Below are positions 1 to 5,550 of a stretch of 5,550 bases of DNA, in pieces (position 1 is the stretch's first letter; the number at the start of each line of letters is the position of its first letter). The notes under the pieces are model-generated. The model was given only the letters and a program-made list of their open reading frames with translations, made no database searches and was not told the DNA's origin. Source of the stretch: an uncultured Fidelibacterota bacterium (GTDB lineage: Bacteria > Fidelibacterota > Marinisomatia > Marinisomatales > UBA1611); assembly GCA_937893835.1 (NCBI GenBank), contig CALCSS010000184.1, positions 1-5,550 of the forward strand, in the 5' to 3' direction. A program made the translations under genes and the position numbers.

Positions 1-410
1 TTAGACTTACTCCTGATGGTCGGATGCTTTGGGGAGGGCGAAATGACCTTAGTACCGACCTAGATCTTGATGAGAGTGCTAGAATATTATCAAAACAGGT
101 TAGGGCGGTCTTCCCTGAACTAGAAGATGTTAAATTCACACATACATGGACAGGAAAGTTAGGGATCACCTTTGATCTAATGCCTCATATCGGTAAGGTA
201 AAAGGAATACATTATGCTTTTGGATATGGAGGACATGGTCTATCAATAGCAACGTATCTTGGAACAGAAATAGGTTTGTTATTATCAGGGCAAAAAAGTA
301 GAAGTCCCTTTGAGGAAATTTCTCACCAAACAATGTTCTTTTATCGTAAGAATCCTTGGTTTTTACCTTTTGCAGCTCGCTATTATAGATTATTGGACTG
401 GATATCATAG
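1..410 (+). CDS. FAD-dependent oxidoreductase (DAO / glutamylputrescine-oxidase-like), C-terminal part, 5' end outside window
   Basis: This is the last 135 residues of a flavoprotein; the reading frame (codons from base 3) is open to the left edge, so the true start lies upstream and the ATG at 24 is an internal methionine. Visible in the sequence are an Arg-Leu-Thr-Pro-Asp-Gly-Arg segment leading into LWGGRND, a WTG motif near bases 147-155, the stretch DLMPHIG, and GYGGHG at 222-239. In the DAO family (glycine oxidase, sarcosine oxidase, gamma-glutamylputrescine oxidase PuuB) the late GxxGHG-type motif lies next to the FAD isoalloxazine ring and marks the end of the FAD domain. The family oxidises amines or amino acids to imines, which give aldehydes or keto acids plus ammonia or a released amine. 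The stop lies 2 bases before the symporter start. The aldehyde dehydrogenases downstream favour an amine substrate that yields an aldehyde. The family call is fairly secure; the substrate is inferred and the N-terminal dinucleotide-binding motif cannot be seen. Confidence 0.8.
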   Translation, partial: RLTPDGRMLWGGRNDLSTDLDLDESARILSKQVRAVFPELEDVKFTHTWTGKLGITFDLMPHIGKVKGIHYAFGYGGHGLSIATYLGTEIGLLLSGQKSRSPFEEISHQTMFFYRKNPWFLPFAARYYRLLDWIS

Positions 411-412
411 AG

Positions 413-1870
413 ATGTATTCACTAGCGAACATTGATTATTTTATTATTATCATATACCTATCAGGCATGGTGGGCGTAGGTCTTTGGTTTGCAAGAAAAC
501 ATACAGATTTTGATGATTTCTTCTTAGCAGGAAGATCACTTACAACCCCGCTCCTAATAACGACTCTCATTTCCACTTATTATGGAATTGATGTTTTATT
601 TGGAGATACTCAACTTGCCTTTACTGATGGAGTCGTGGCATGGTTTGGATATGCCCGGCCAACCTATGCATTTTTCTTGATCGCAGCCCTTCTTCTGGCG
701 GAACGACTGCGTGAGGATGATTTTAAAAGTCTTCCAGATATATTGGATTTTTACTATGGGAAAAAGACACGTTATGTTGGTGCTGTAACATCATTTATCT
801 ATTCATTGCCTGCGCTCTCTCTTTATGGCTTTGGTATGGTTGCAGAGGTGACTCTTGGCTGGGAACCCATTACTGGCATGTTAGTACTTGGTGGAATAGC
901 ACTCATTTACACTCTGACAGGAGGATTTTGGGCAGTTGCCTTGACCGACTCCATTCAATTCGTGATGATGTGTTTGGTCATTGTAATTGCTTTCCCTTAT
1001 GCCATGAGCTTCATTGGGGGGTTTGATACAATGATAGAAACACTACCACAAAGTTTTTTTGATACGATGGGTGATTTGAATATCTTTCTCATTATCATTT
1101 ATGCATCCACTGGCCTATCAATTCTTGTAGAGCCAACATTCTATCAAAGGATATTTGCTGCCAGATCATATAAGAATGTTCGCAATGCACTTATCATAGG
1201 AATCTTCATTTGGGGTTCTTACGATTGGTTGATCACGATCTTGGCAATGTCTGCAAAAGTGGCAGTCATCAAAGGAATGTTGCCTCCAGACGTTGCACCT
1301 GATGCTGCTTTACTAACAGTGGTCGTTGCTGCATTACCTGCAGGTGTGGTTGGATTATTTCTTGCAGGTGTTCTGTCAACTGAGATGTCCACCTTGGATT
1401 CTTACTGTTTGGTTGCAGGTGGAAATGTGTCATACGATATTTATAAACCAGCGATGAAACCAAATGCCACTGATCATGAATTGATAAAGACCACTCGCTA
1501 TGGCATCCTGTTATCTTGGGTCCTTGGTTTTGGCATGGCAGTCCAATTTGAACAGATGCTTGGGTTGTGGGTCTTCCTTTCATCGATTTTGATATCAAGC
1601 ATGCTAGTACCCATTATGTTAGGTTTATATTTTAAAGGATTGAGAAAGCCCTTGGCTGGTTTTCTAAGTGCAGGAGCAGGTTTGTTTTCTACTGTCATCT
1701 TAAATATCTATATTATGACAATGGGAAAATTTGATGTATCAGAAGAAACATATGTCATCCAATGGTTTGGAATTGATTTTTTGCAGGAATTTGTGATGTA
1801 CATAACCGTGCCAATATCTTTCATTGGATTTTTCATAGGCCTACTATTGCAAAAGGGCAAACAAAGATGA
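413..1870 (+). CDS. Sodium:solute symporter, SSS family
   Basis: A 485-residue, very hydrophobic integral membrane protein, predicted to couple Na+ entry to uptake of a small organic solute. It shows SSS family hallmarks: a first membrane span at about residues 6-28, the early DDFFLAGRSL signature (about 34-43), the GGFWAVALTDSIQ block at 170-182 with T178-D179 and Q182, and MSTLDS at 325-330. In PutP and vSGLT the Ser/Thr pair in the equivalent helix helps form the Na2 sodium site, so S326 and T327 are the likely counterparts here. The length matches the family, which usually has about 13 spans with the N terminus outside. The C terminus is basic (QKGKQR), consistent with a cytoplasmic end. 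The start at 413 follows the oxidoreductase stop by 2 bases with only a weak GAG-like ribosome site, which suggests translational coupling. The stop overlaps the next small ORF as ATGA. Substrate cannot be read from sequence; neighbours suggest a polyamine, GABA-like or related amine. Confidence 0.93.
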   Translation: MYSLANIDYFIIIIYLSGMVGVGLWFARKHTDFDDFFLAGRSLTTPLLITTLISTYYGIDVLFGDTQLAFTDGVVAWFGYARPTYAFFLIAALLLAERLREDDFKSLPDILDFYYGKKTRYVGAVTSFIYSLPALSLYGFGMVAEVTLGWEPITGMLVLGGIALIYTLTGGFWAVALTDSIQFVMMCLVIVIAFPYAMSFIGGFDTMIETLPQSFFDTMGDLNIFLIIIYASTGLSILVEPTFYQRIFAARSYKNVRNALIIGIFIWGSYDWLITILAMSAKVAVIKGMLPPDVAPDAALLTVVVAALPAGVVGLFLAGVLSTEMSTLDSYCLVAGGNVSYDIYKPAMKPNATDHELIKTTRYGILLSWVLGFGMAVQFEQMLGLWVFLSSILISSMLVPIMLGLYFKGLRKPLAGFLSAGAGLFSTVILNIYIMTMGKFDVSEETYVIQWFGIDFLQEFVMYITVPISFIGFFIGLLLQKGKQR

Positions 1871-1989
1871 GCTATTGGGAAATATTTTCATGGATCACAA
1901 TGATCATTCTTGGAATCGGATCAATAACGGTATTCATTCTTTTCCTTAAAGACATGAGCCAAATTTTAAAAAAGTTTCAAGAGGAATAA
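1867..1989 (+). CDS. 40-residue single-span membrane protein, putative symporter accessory subunit
   Basis: A short ORF of 40 codons plus TAA. It begins MSYWEIFSW, runs through a continuous hydrophobic stretch rich in Ile, Leu, Phe and Gly (about residues 10-27), and ends in a charged tail, KDMSQILKKFQEE. Charge balance (no basic residue before the span, three lysines after) predicts N terminus out and C terminus in. Its ATG overlaps the symporter TGA in an ATGA junction, with AAAGGG about ten bases upstream, and it ends 2 bases before the aldehyde dehydrogenase start. It fills exactly the gap between two co-directional genes, which is the main argument that it is real. Small one-span partners of secondary transporters are known, for example MetS with the NSS transporter MetP, and short proteins encoded next to SSS symporters have been annotated elsewhere. 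By analogy it may stabilise or regulate the symporter. No function is demonstrated; this is inferred from position and topology. Confidence 0.77.
   Translation: MSYWEIFSWITMIILGIGSITVFILFLKDMSQILKKFQEE
1981..1986 (+). promoter_or_regulatory. Ribosome binding site of the first aldehyde dehydrogenase, inside the preceding small ORF
   Basis: GAGGAA lies five bases before the ATG at 1992 and is also codons 39-40 (Glu-Glu) of the small membrane ORF. It is the strongest Shine-Dalgarno-like site at the start of this gene and supports the choice of 1992. The overlap means the last residues of the small protein and the initiation signal of the enzyme constrain each other. Confidence 0.7.
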
Positions 1990-1991
1990 TA

Positions 1992-3461
1992 ATGACATAT
2001 AAGAATTTCATAGATAACGAATGGCAGGATGCAAGTTCGGGCAAAAAATTTGGAGTGTTCAATCCATTTACAGAGGAACAGATTACTGAAGTGCCTGCAA
2101 GTAGCGATTATGATATAGATATGGCTGTTAGGGCAGCAAAATTTGCATTTGAAAAATGGAGTGGATTGACCGCCGGTGATCGTAGGGATCATTTGAGAAC
2201 ACTTGCCAATAGTTCACGTGAACATGCCGAATCAATTGCACGAACAATATCCACAGAAATGGGCAAACCATTCAAGGATGCAATGACAGAGATCGATGAC
2301 CTTGCTGATTATTTGGAATATTATAGTGAACTTGCTCGAGACCAGGTTGGAAGGATCGTTGCACCAGTGGATAATAGATCGATGTCGTTGGTTAGGTATG
2401 AGCCATATGGTGTGGTAGGCTGCATCATACCATGGAATTATCCATTGTCACTCATGGGTTGGAAATTGGCTCCCGCGCTTGCAGCGGGGAATACCATAGT
2501 AATGAAGCCTAGTGAGGTCACTTCTTTGTCTATTCTTCATTGGGCTGAACTTGTTGCCGGCGACATGCCTCAAGGCGTGATCAATGTGGTCACAGGATAT
2601 GGCCAGGAAGCAGGTGAGGCATTGGTAAAACATCCCCAGGTACCTATCATTACATTTACCGGTTCAGTTCAGACAGGTAAGAGAATAGCAAGATTGGCTG
2701 CTGATAATCTAAAGAAGGTATCCCTTGAACTTGGAGGTAAGGATCCGGTCATCATCTGTGATGATGCAGATATTGAAGTTGCTGCAAGAGGAACCTCATG
2801 GGGAGGTTTCGTAAATGCAGGTCAAGTATGTACATCTGTTGAACGAGTATATGTATATGATTCAATAGTGGATAGATTTACCGAAGCATTAATAGAAGAG
2901 ACAAAAAAAGTAAGGCTTGGCGACCCTATGGACAATGATACGGATGTAGGTCCCATGGCATCTGAGGCCCAGTTCAATAATACCATCAATAAGGTTGCGC
3001 TTGCAAAAGACCAAGGTTGTAGGGTGCTTATCGGTGGAAAGAGATCTGAAAAGTTTGAAAGAGGTTATTTTTATGAGCCAACTATCTTTGATAATGTTAA
3101 GCCAGGCATGGACATCGTCACTGAAGAATCCTTCAGTCCTGTGATTCCAATACAAAAGATCAAATCATTTCAAGAGGCAATTGAATTTGCAAACTCGACC
3201 AAATATGGCCTAGGGTGCACTATTTTCACAAAAGACATCGAGCGTGCAATGACCGCAGCAGACAAGATCAAATCTGGTACAGTATGCATCAATAATCCAC
3301 TAATGGAAAATATTGCTGCACCATTTGGAGGAATGAAACAATCTGGAATTGGAAGGGAGCATGGCATTGAGGCCCTAGAAGAATTTAGAGAGGCAAAACA
3401 CATTTTTATTGACTATGACCATAGTGTTAAGGATTGGTGGTTTGGAGATAAGAGTGAATGA
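1992..3461 (+). CDS. NAD(P)+-dependent aldehyde dehydrogenase (first paralogue; omega-amino-aldehyde type)
   Basis: A complete 489-residue aldehyde dehydrogenase superfamily protein with all catalytic features. PWNYP carries the oxyanion-hole N149; KPSE at 172-175 contains the cofactor-binding K172 and E175; FTGS at 222-225 with G229 forms the dinucleotide-binding loop; LELGG contains the general base E246; the nucleophile is C280 in GQVCTS; and EESFSP contains E379 and F381. E175 is the residue that in this family usually contacts the adenosine ribose and favours NAD+ over NADP+. The enzyme oxidises an aldehyde to the carboxylic acid in the cytoplasm. Overall it resembles betaine-aldehyde, aminobutyraldehyde (PuuC-like) and succinate-semialdehyde dehydrogenases, which cannot be separated by eye. 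Length is normal and there are no frameshifts. It starts 2 bases after the small ORF and ends in an ATGA overlap with the aminotransferase. A second paralogue follows at 4773. The oxidoreductase upstream suggests it acts on the aldehyde made by that enzyme. Confidence 0.95.
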   Translation: MTYKNFIDNEWQDASSGKKFGVFNPFTEEQITEVPASSDYDIDMAVRAAKFAFEKWSGLTAGDRRDHLRTLANSSREHAESIARTISTEMGKPFKDAMTEIDDLADYLEYYSELARDQVGRIVAPVDNRSMSLVRYEPYGVVGCIIPWNYPLSLMGWKLAPALAAGNTIVMKPSEVTSLSILHWAELVAGDMPQGVINVVTGYGQEAGEALVKHPQVPIITFTGSVQTGKRIARLAADNLKKVSLELGGKDPVIICDDADIEVAARGTSWGGFVNAGQVCTSVERVYVYDSIVDRFTEALIEETKKVRLGDPMDNDTDVGPMASEAQFNNTINKVALAKDQGCRVLIGGKRSEKFERGYFYEPTIFDNVKPGMDIVTEESFSPVIPIQKIKSFQEAIEFANSTKYGLGCTIFTKDIERAMTAADKIKSGTVCINNPLMENIAAPFGGMKQSGIGREHGIEALEEFREAKHIFIDYDHSVKDWWFGDKSE

Positions 3462-4759
3462 TGAGCAATAGTGAAACCATAAGGAAAAAACATAAAGAGT
3501 ATCTGTTTGATGCTGTAAAGAACTTTTATGACGAACCCTTGGTTATCAAGGAAGGTAAGGGGTTCCATGTAACAGATCATGAAGGGAACACATTCTTGGA
3601 TTTCTTTGGTGGTATTCTTACAGTATCTGTTGGGCATGCTAATGATGAAGTCAATACCAAGGTCAAAGCACAGATTGACCGACTTACTCATATTTCATCG
3701 TTATACCCAAGCATTCCAGTTGTCGAACTAGCAGAAAGATTAGTTGGTTTGTCACCGGGGAATCTCGAAAAGGTTTTTTTCAATGCATCTGGTACAGAAG
3801 CTGATGAGACTGCTGTTATGATGGCTCAACTCTATACTGGCAATACAGAATTAGTTGCTTTACGCCATGGTTATTCAGGTCGATCCATGTTGGCACAGTC
3901 GTTGACCGCGCATGCTCCTTGGAGAGCATTACCATCCCAAATCGGATTCATTAAACATGCCTTGGCACCTTATTGCTATCGATGCCCCATTAATCTATCA
4001 TACCCAAAGTGTGGGGTCGCATGCGCTAAGGATGTTGAGGAACTGATTCAAACGACAACTACAGGGAAAGTGGCAGGCATTCTAGCTGAACCAATACTAG
4101 GTGTAGGAGGTTTTATAACACCACCAGATGAATATTTTCGCATAGTGGCTGATATAATCAGGTCACATGGTGGAATATTTATCTCAGATGAGGTTCAAAC
4201 TGGGTTTGGTCGTACGGGTGAGGCATGGGGAATCGGCCATTCTGGTGTAGAACCAGATATGATAACGGTTGCAAAGGGTATAGCAAATGGGATGCCTCTT
4301 GCTGCAGTCATAACCACAAAGGAGATATCAAGTTCATTAAAAAAGAATTCAATCTCCACTTTTGGAGGTAACCCTGTTAGTTGCACAGCTGCAAACGCCA
4401 CTCTAGAAATAATGGAGAGGGATGACCTAAAACAAAATGCCCATGAAATGGGAGAGATCTTAAAAGAAGGGTTGAAGAAAATACAGTCTGAACATAAGGA
4501 GATAATAGGTGAAGTAAGGGGTAAAGGATTAATGGTTGGGCTGGAACTTGTGATGGATGAGACCAATAAAGATCGCACGCCAAACCCAGAAGCGGTTGAT
4601 TTACTCATGGAAGAGACAAAAAAAAGAGGATTACTGATTGGAAGAGGTGGTCTTTACAGTAATTGTATACGTATCTCACCCTCTCTGAATGTAGGTAGAA
4701 ATGAGATAGATGAAGCTCTATCGATTCTTTCTAGCTCATTCAAATCCATAGATCAATAA
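3458..4759 (+). CDS. Class-III PLP-dependent aminotransferase (GABA / omega-amino acid type)
   Basis: A complete 433-residue fold-type I, class-III aminotransferase. Visible active-site elements are SGTEAD (111-116) for the PLP phosphate; HGYSGR (137-142), whose arginine matches a substrate-binding position in GabT; E211 in the AEPILG segment; D244 in SDEVQTGFGRTG, which pairs with the pyridine nitrogen; and the Schiff-base lysine K273 in VAKGIANGMP. These closely follow E. coli GabT in order. The likely reaction moves the amino group of an omega-amino acid such as GABA or beta-alanine to 2-oxoglutarate, pyruvate or glyoxylate, leaving a semialdehyde. The alternative is an alanine-glyoxylate (AGXT2-like) transaminase. 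An unusual feature is a four-cysteine segment, C173, C176, C185 and C189. The start overlaps the upstream stop as ATGA; a second ATG at 3461 would remove one residue and cannot be excluded. GGAG at 3444-3447 and AAGAG just after it may serve as ribosome site. The next gene begins 13 bases downstream. Confidence 0.93.
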   Translation: MMSNSETIRKKHKEYLFDAVKNFYDEPLVIKEGKGFHVTDHEGNTFLDFFGGILTVSVGHANDEVNTKVKAQIDRLTHISSLYPSIPVVELAERLVGLSPGNLEKVFFNASGTEADETAVMMAQLYTGNTELVALRHGYSGRSMLAQSLTAHAPWRALPSQIGFIKHALAPYCYRCPINLSYPKCGVACAKDVEELIQTTTTGKVAGILAEPILGVGGFITPPDEYFRIVADIIRSHGGIFISDEVQTGFGRTGEAWGIGHSGVEPDMITVAKGIANGMPLAAVITTKEISSSLKKNSISTFGGNPVSCTAANATLEIMERDDLKQNAHEMGEILKEGLKKIQSEHKEIIGEVRGKGLMVGLELVMDETNKDRTPNPEAVDLLMEETKKRGLLIGRGGLYSNCIRISPSLNVGRNEIDEALSILSSSFKSIDQ

Positions 4760-4761
4760 TT

Positions 4762-4765
4762 GGAG
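4762..4765 (+). promoter_or_regulatory. Ribosome binding site of the second aldehyde dehydrogenase
   Basis: GGAG sits seven bases before the ATG at 4773, in the 13-base spacer after the aminotransferase stop. It is a good Shine-Dalgarno match and fixes the start, which also aligns residue for residue with the start of the first aldehyde dehydrogenase. The spacer is too short for a separate promoter or a terminator hairpin, so the gene most likely shares the upstream transcript. Confidence 0.7.
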
Positions 4766-4772
4766 ACAGGTT

Positions 4773-5550
4773 ATGAATAATAAGAATTATATAAACAAAT
4801 CTTGGCATGATGCGAATGATGGATCAACCTTCAAAGTAGAAAACCCCTTCACTGAAGAAATTATTACTGAAGTGCCAAATAGTTCAGCCTCAGATGTTGA
4901 TGTGGCAGTTTCGGCTGCAAAGGCAGCATGGAAAGATTGGAAAATGTTAGGTTCACTTGACATGCGTGACCTATTGCGTGAGGTTGCTGTGAAAAGTAGA
5001 GATAATGACAAGGAGATCGCATCGATCATCACGGCAGAAAGCGGGAAGCCTCTCATAGAATGTCTTGATGAGATAGAATGGATTGCGTCAATTTTTGAAT
5101 ACTATTCTGAAATTGGAAGAGATCAACGAGGGAGAGTTGTCGCGCCTGTTACTCCAAGGTCTATGAGTATGGTCGTTAAAGAATCATATGGGGTTGTAGG
5201 GTGTATTGTCCCATGGAATTATCCTTTACTCCTAATGGCTTGGAAAGTTGCACCTGCCTTGGCAGCTGGAAACACTGTTGTCATTAAACCATCTGAAGTG
5301 ACACCTCTATCAATTTTGAGATGGATAGAAATTGCATGTGATCATTTACCAATAGGCATAATTAATGTGATAACAGGTAATGGTAAAACCGGTGCTTCAT
5401 TGGTCAACCATCCAGATGTAAGGGTGATTGCGTTCACGGGCAGTATTGATACGGGTAAGAAGATCGCAATGATGGCTGCAAAACAACTCAAAAAAACAAG
5501 TTTGGAATTAGGCGGTAATGACCCGATCATCATTTGTGATGATGTGGACA
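4773..5550 (+). CDS. NAD(P)+-dependent aldehyde dehydrogenase (second paralogue), N-terminal 259 residues, 3' end outside window
   Basis: The frame from ATG 4773 stays open to the right edge and encodes the cofactor-binding half of an aldehyde dehydrogenase; about 230 further residues, including the nucleophilic cysteine, are expected beyond the window. It contains PWNYP with N149, KPSE with K172 and E175 (NAD+ preference suggested), FTGS with the following TGKK loop, and LELGG with the general base E245. A hand alignment with the enzyme at 1992-3461 gives about 150 identical positions in about 260, with only a one-residue gap (near residue 206), so the two are clear paralogues. A visible difference is LELGGNDP here against LELGGKDP in the first copy. 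In an amine/GABA route it could oxidise the semialdehyde released by the aminotransferase, while the first copy acts on the amino-aldehyde, or the reverse. Family certain; division of labour inferred. Integrity of the C-terminal half is unknown. Confidence 0.93.
   Translation, partial: MNNKNYINKSWHDANDGSTFKVENPFTEEIITEVPNSSASDVDVAVSAAKAAWKDWKMLGSLDMRDLLREVAVKSRDNDKEIASIITAESGKPLIECLDEIEWIASIFEYYSEIGRDQRGRVVAPVTPRSMSMVVKESYGVVGCIVPWNYPLLLMAWKVAPALAAGNTVVIKPSEVTPLSILRWIEIACDHLPIGIINVITGNGKTGASLVNHPDVRVIAFTGSIDTGKKIAMMAAKQLKKTSLELGGNDPIIICDDVD

Noticed and set aside
24..410. ATG at 24 as the start of a complete 128-residue gene
   Set aside because: The same frame is open to the window edge and the residues before it (RLTPDGR) read as normal protein of the same domain; a DAO-family protein is far longer, so this is an internal methionine in a gene cut by the window.
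1054..1060. Run of seven T that might end a terminator
   Set aside because: It is inside the symporter coding frame (Ser-Phe-Phe), with no GC-rich hairpin before it.
1269..1598. Antisense open frame of 109 codons opposite the symporter
   Set aside because: Composition (many Gln, His, Pro) is unlike a folded protein and the sense strand encodes conserved symporter motifs such as MSTLDS over the same bases.
3413..3691. Antisense open frame crossing the aldehyde dehydrogenase-aminotransferase junction
   Set aside because: Both sense genes are clearly real through the junction with an ATGA overlap; no promoter-like or ribosome-site sequence supports an opposing gene.
4195..4608. Antisense open frame of 137 codons
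   Set aside because: It lies wholly opposite the aminotransferase, including the PLP-lysine region, has serine-rich low-information content typical of a reverse-strand shadow, and no ribosome site or gene context.
4760..4772. Possible promoter or terminator between the aminotransferase and the second aldehyde dehydrogenase
   Set aside because: Only 13 bases, occupied by a ribosome binding site, with no inverted repeat.
4773..5550. Second aldehyde dehydrogenase as a truncated pseudogene
   Set aside because: The frame is intact with all expected motifs up to the window edge; the cut is due to the window, not to a stop or frameshift.

Overview
The window is one densely packed, single-strand (+) segment of what looks like a catabolic operon for an amine or amino-aldehyde substrate. 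Both ends cut through genes. In order it holds: the C-terminal part of an FAD-dependent amine/amino-acid oxidoreductase (1-410), a sodium:solute symporter of the SSS family (413-1870), a 40-residue single-span membrane protein (1867-1989), an aldehyde dehydrogenase (1992-3461), a class-III PLP aminotransferase (3458-4759) and the first 259 residues of a second, paralogous aldehyde dehydrogenase (4773 to the window edge). The junctions are a 2-base gap, a 4-base ATGA overlap, a 2-base gap, a 4-base ATGA overlap and a 13-base gap. There is no non-coding stretch long enough for a promoter or terminator, and no RNA gene, mobile element, CRISPR array or repeat array was seen.

The genes fit one job. 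The symporter (probably with the small membrane protein) brings in a small nitrogenous substrate. The flavoprotein oxidises a C-N bond and yields an aldehyde. One aldehyde dehydrogenase oxidises that aldehyde to an acid, the aminotransferase removes a remaining amino group to give a second (semi)aldehyde, and the other aldehyde dehydrogenase finishes the route. The closest textbook parallel is putrescine/GABA breakdown of the Puu type (oxidase, aldehyde dehydrogenase, GABA transaminase, succinate-semialdehyde dehydrogenase). That assignment is an inference: no glutamylpolyamine synthetase or hydrolase is visible here, and beta-alanine or another omega-amino acid would also fit.

Organism: the DNA is moderately AT-rich (around 40% GC by eye), uses ATA, AGA and AGG codons freely, and has recognisable Shine-Dalgarno sites and ATG starts. 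This fits a prokaryote with a compact, low-GC genome, either a bacterium or an archaeon. I cannot place it more precisely, and I did not recognise any gene as belonging to a known named locus.

The items most worth a second look are the 40-residue membrane ORF, which is short enough to be missed by routine annotation, the pair of aldehyde dehydrogenase paralogues flanking the aminotransferase, and a four-cysteine segment inside the aminotransferase.
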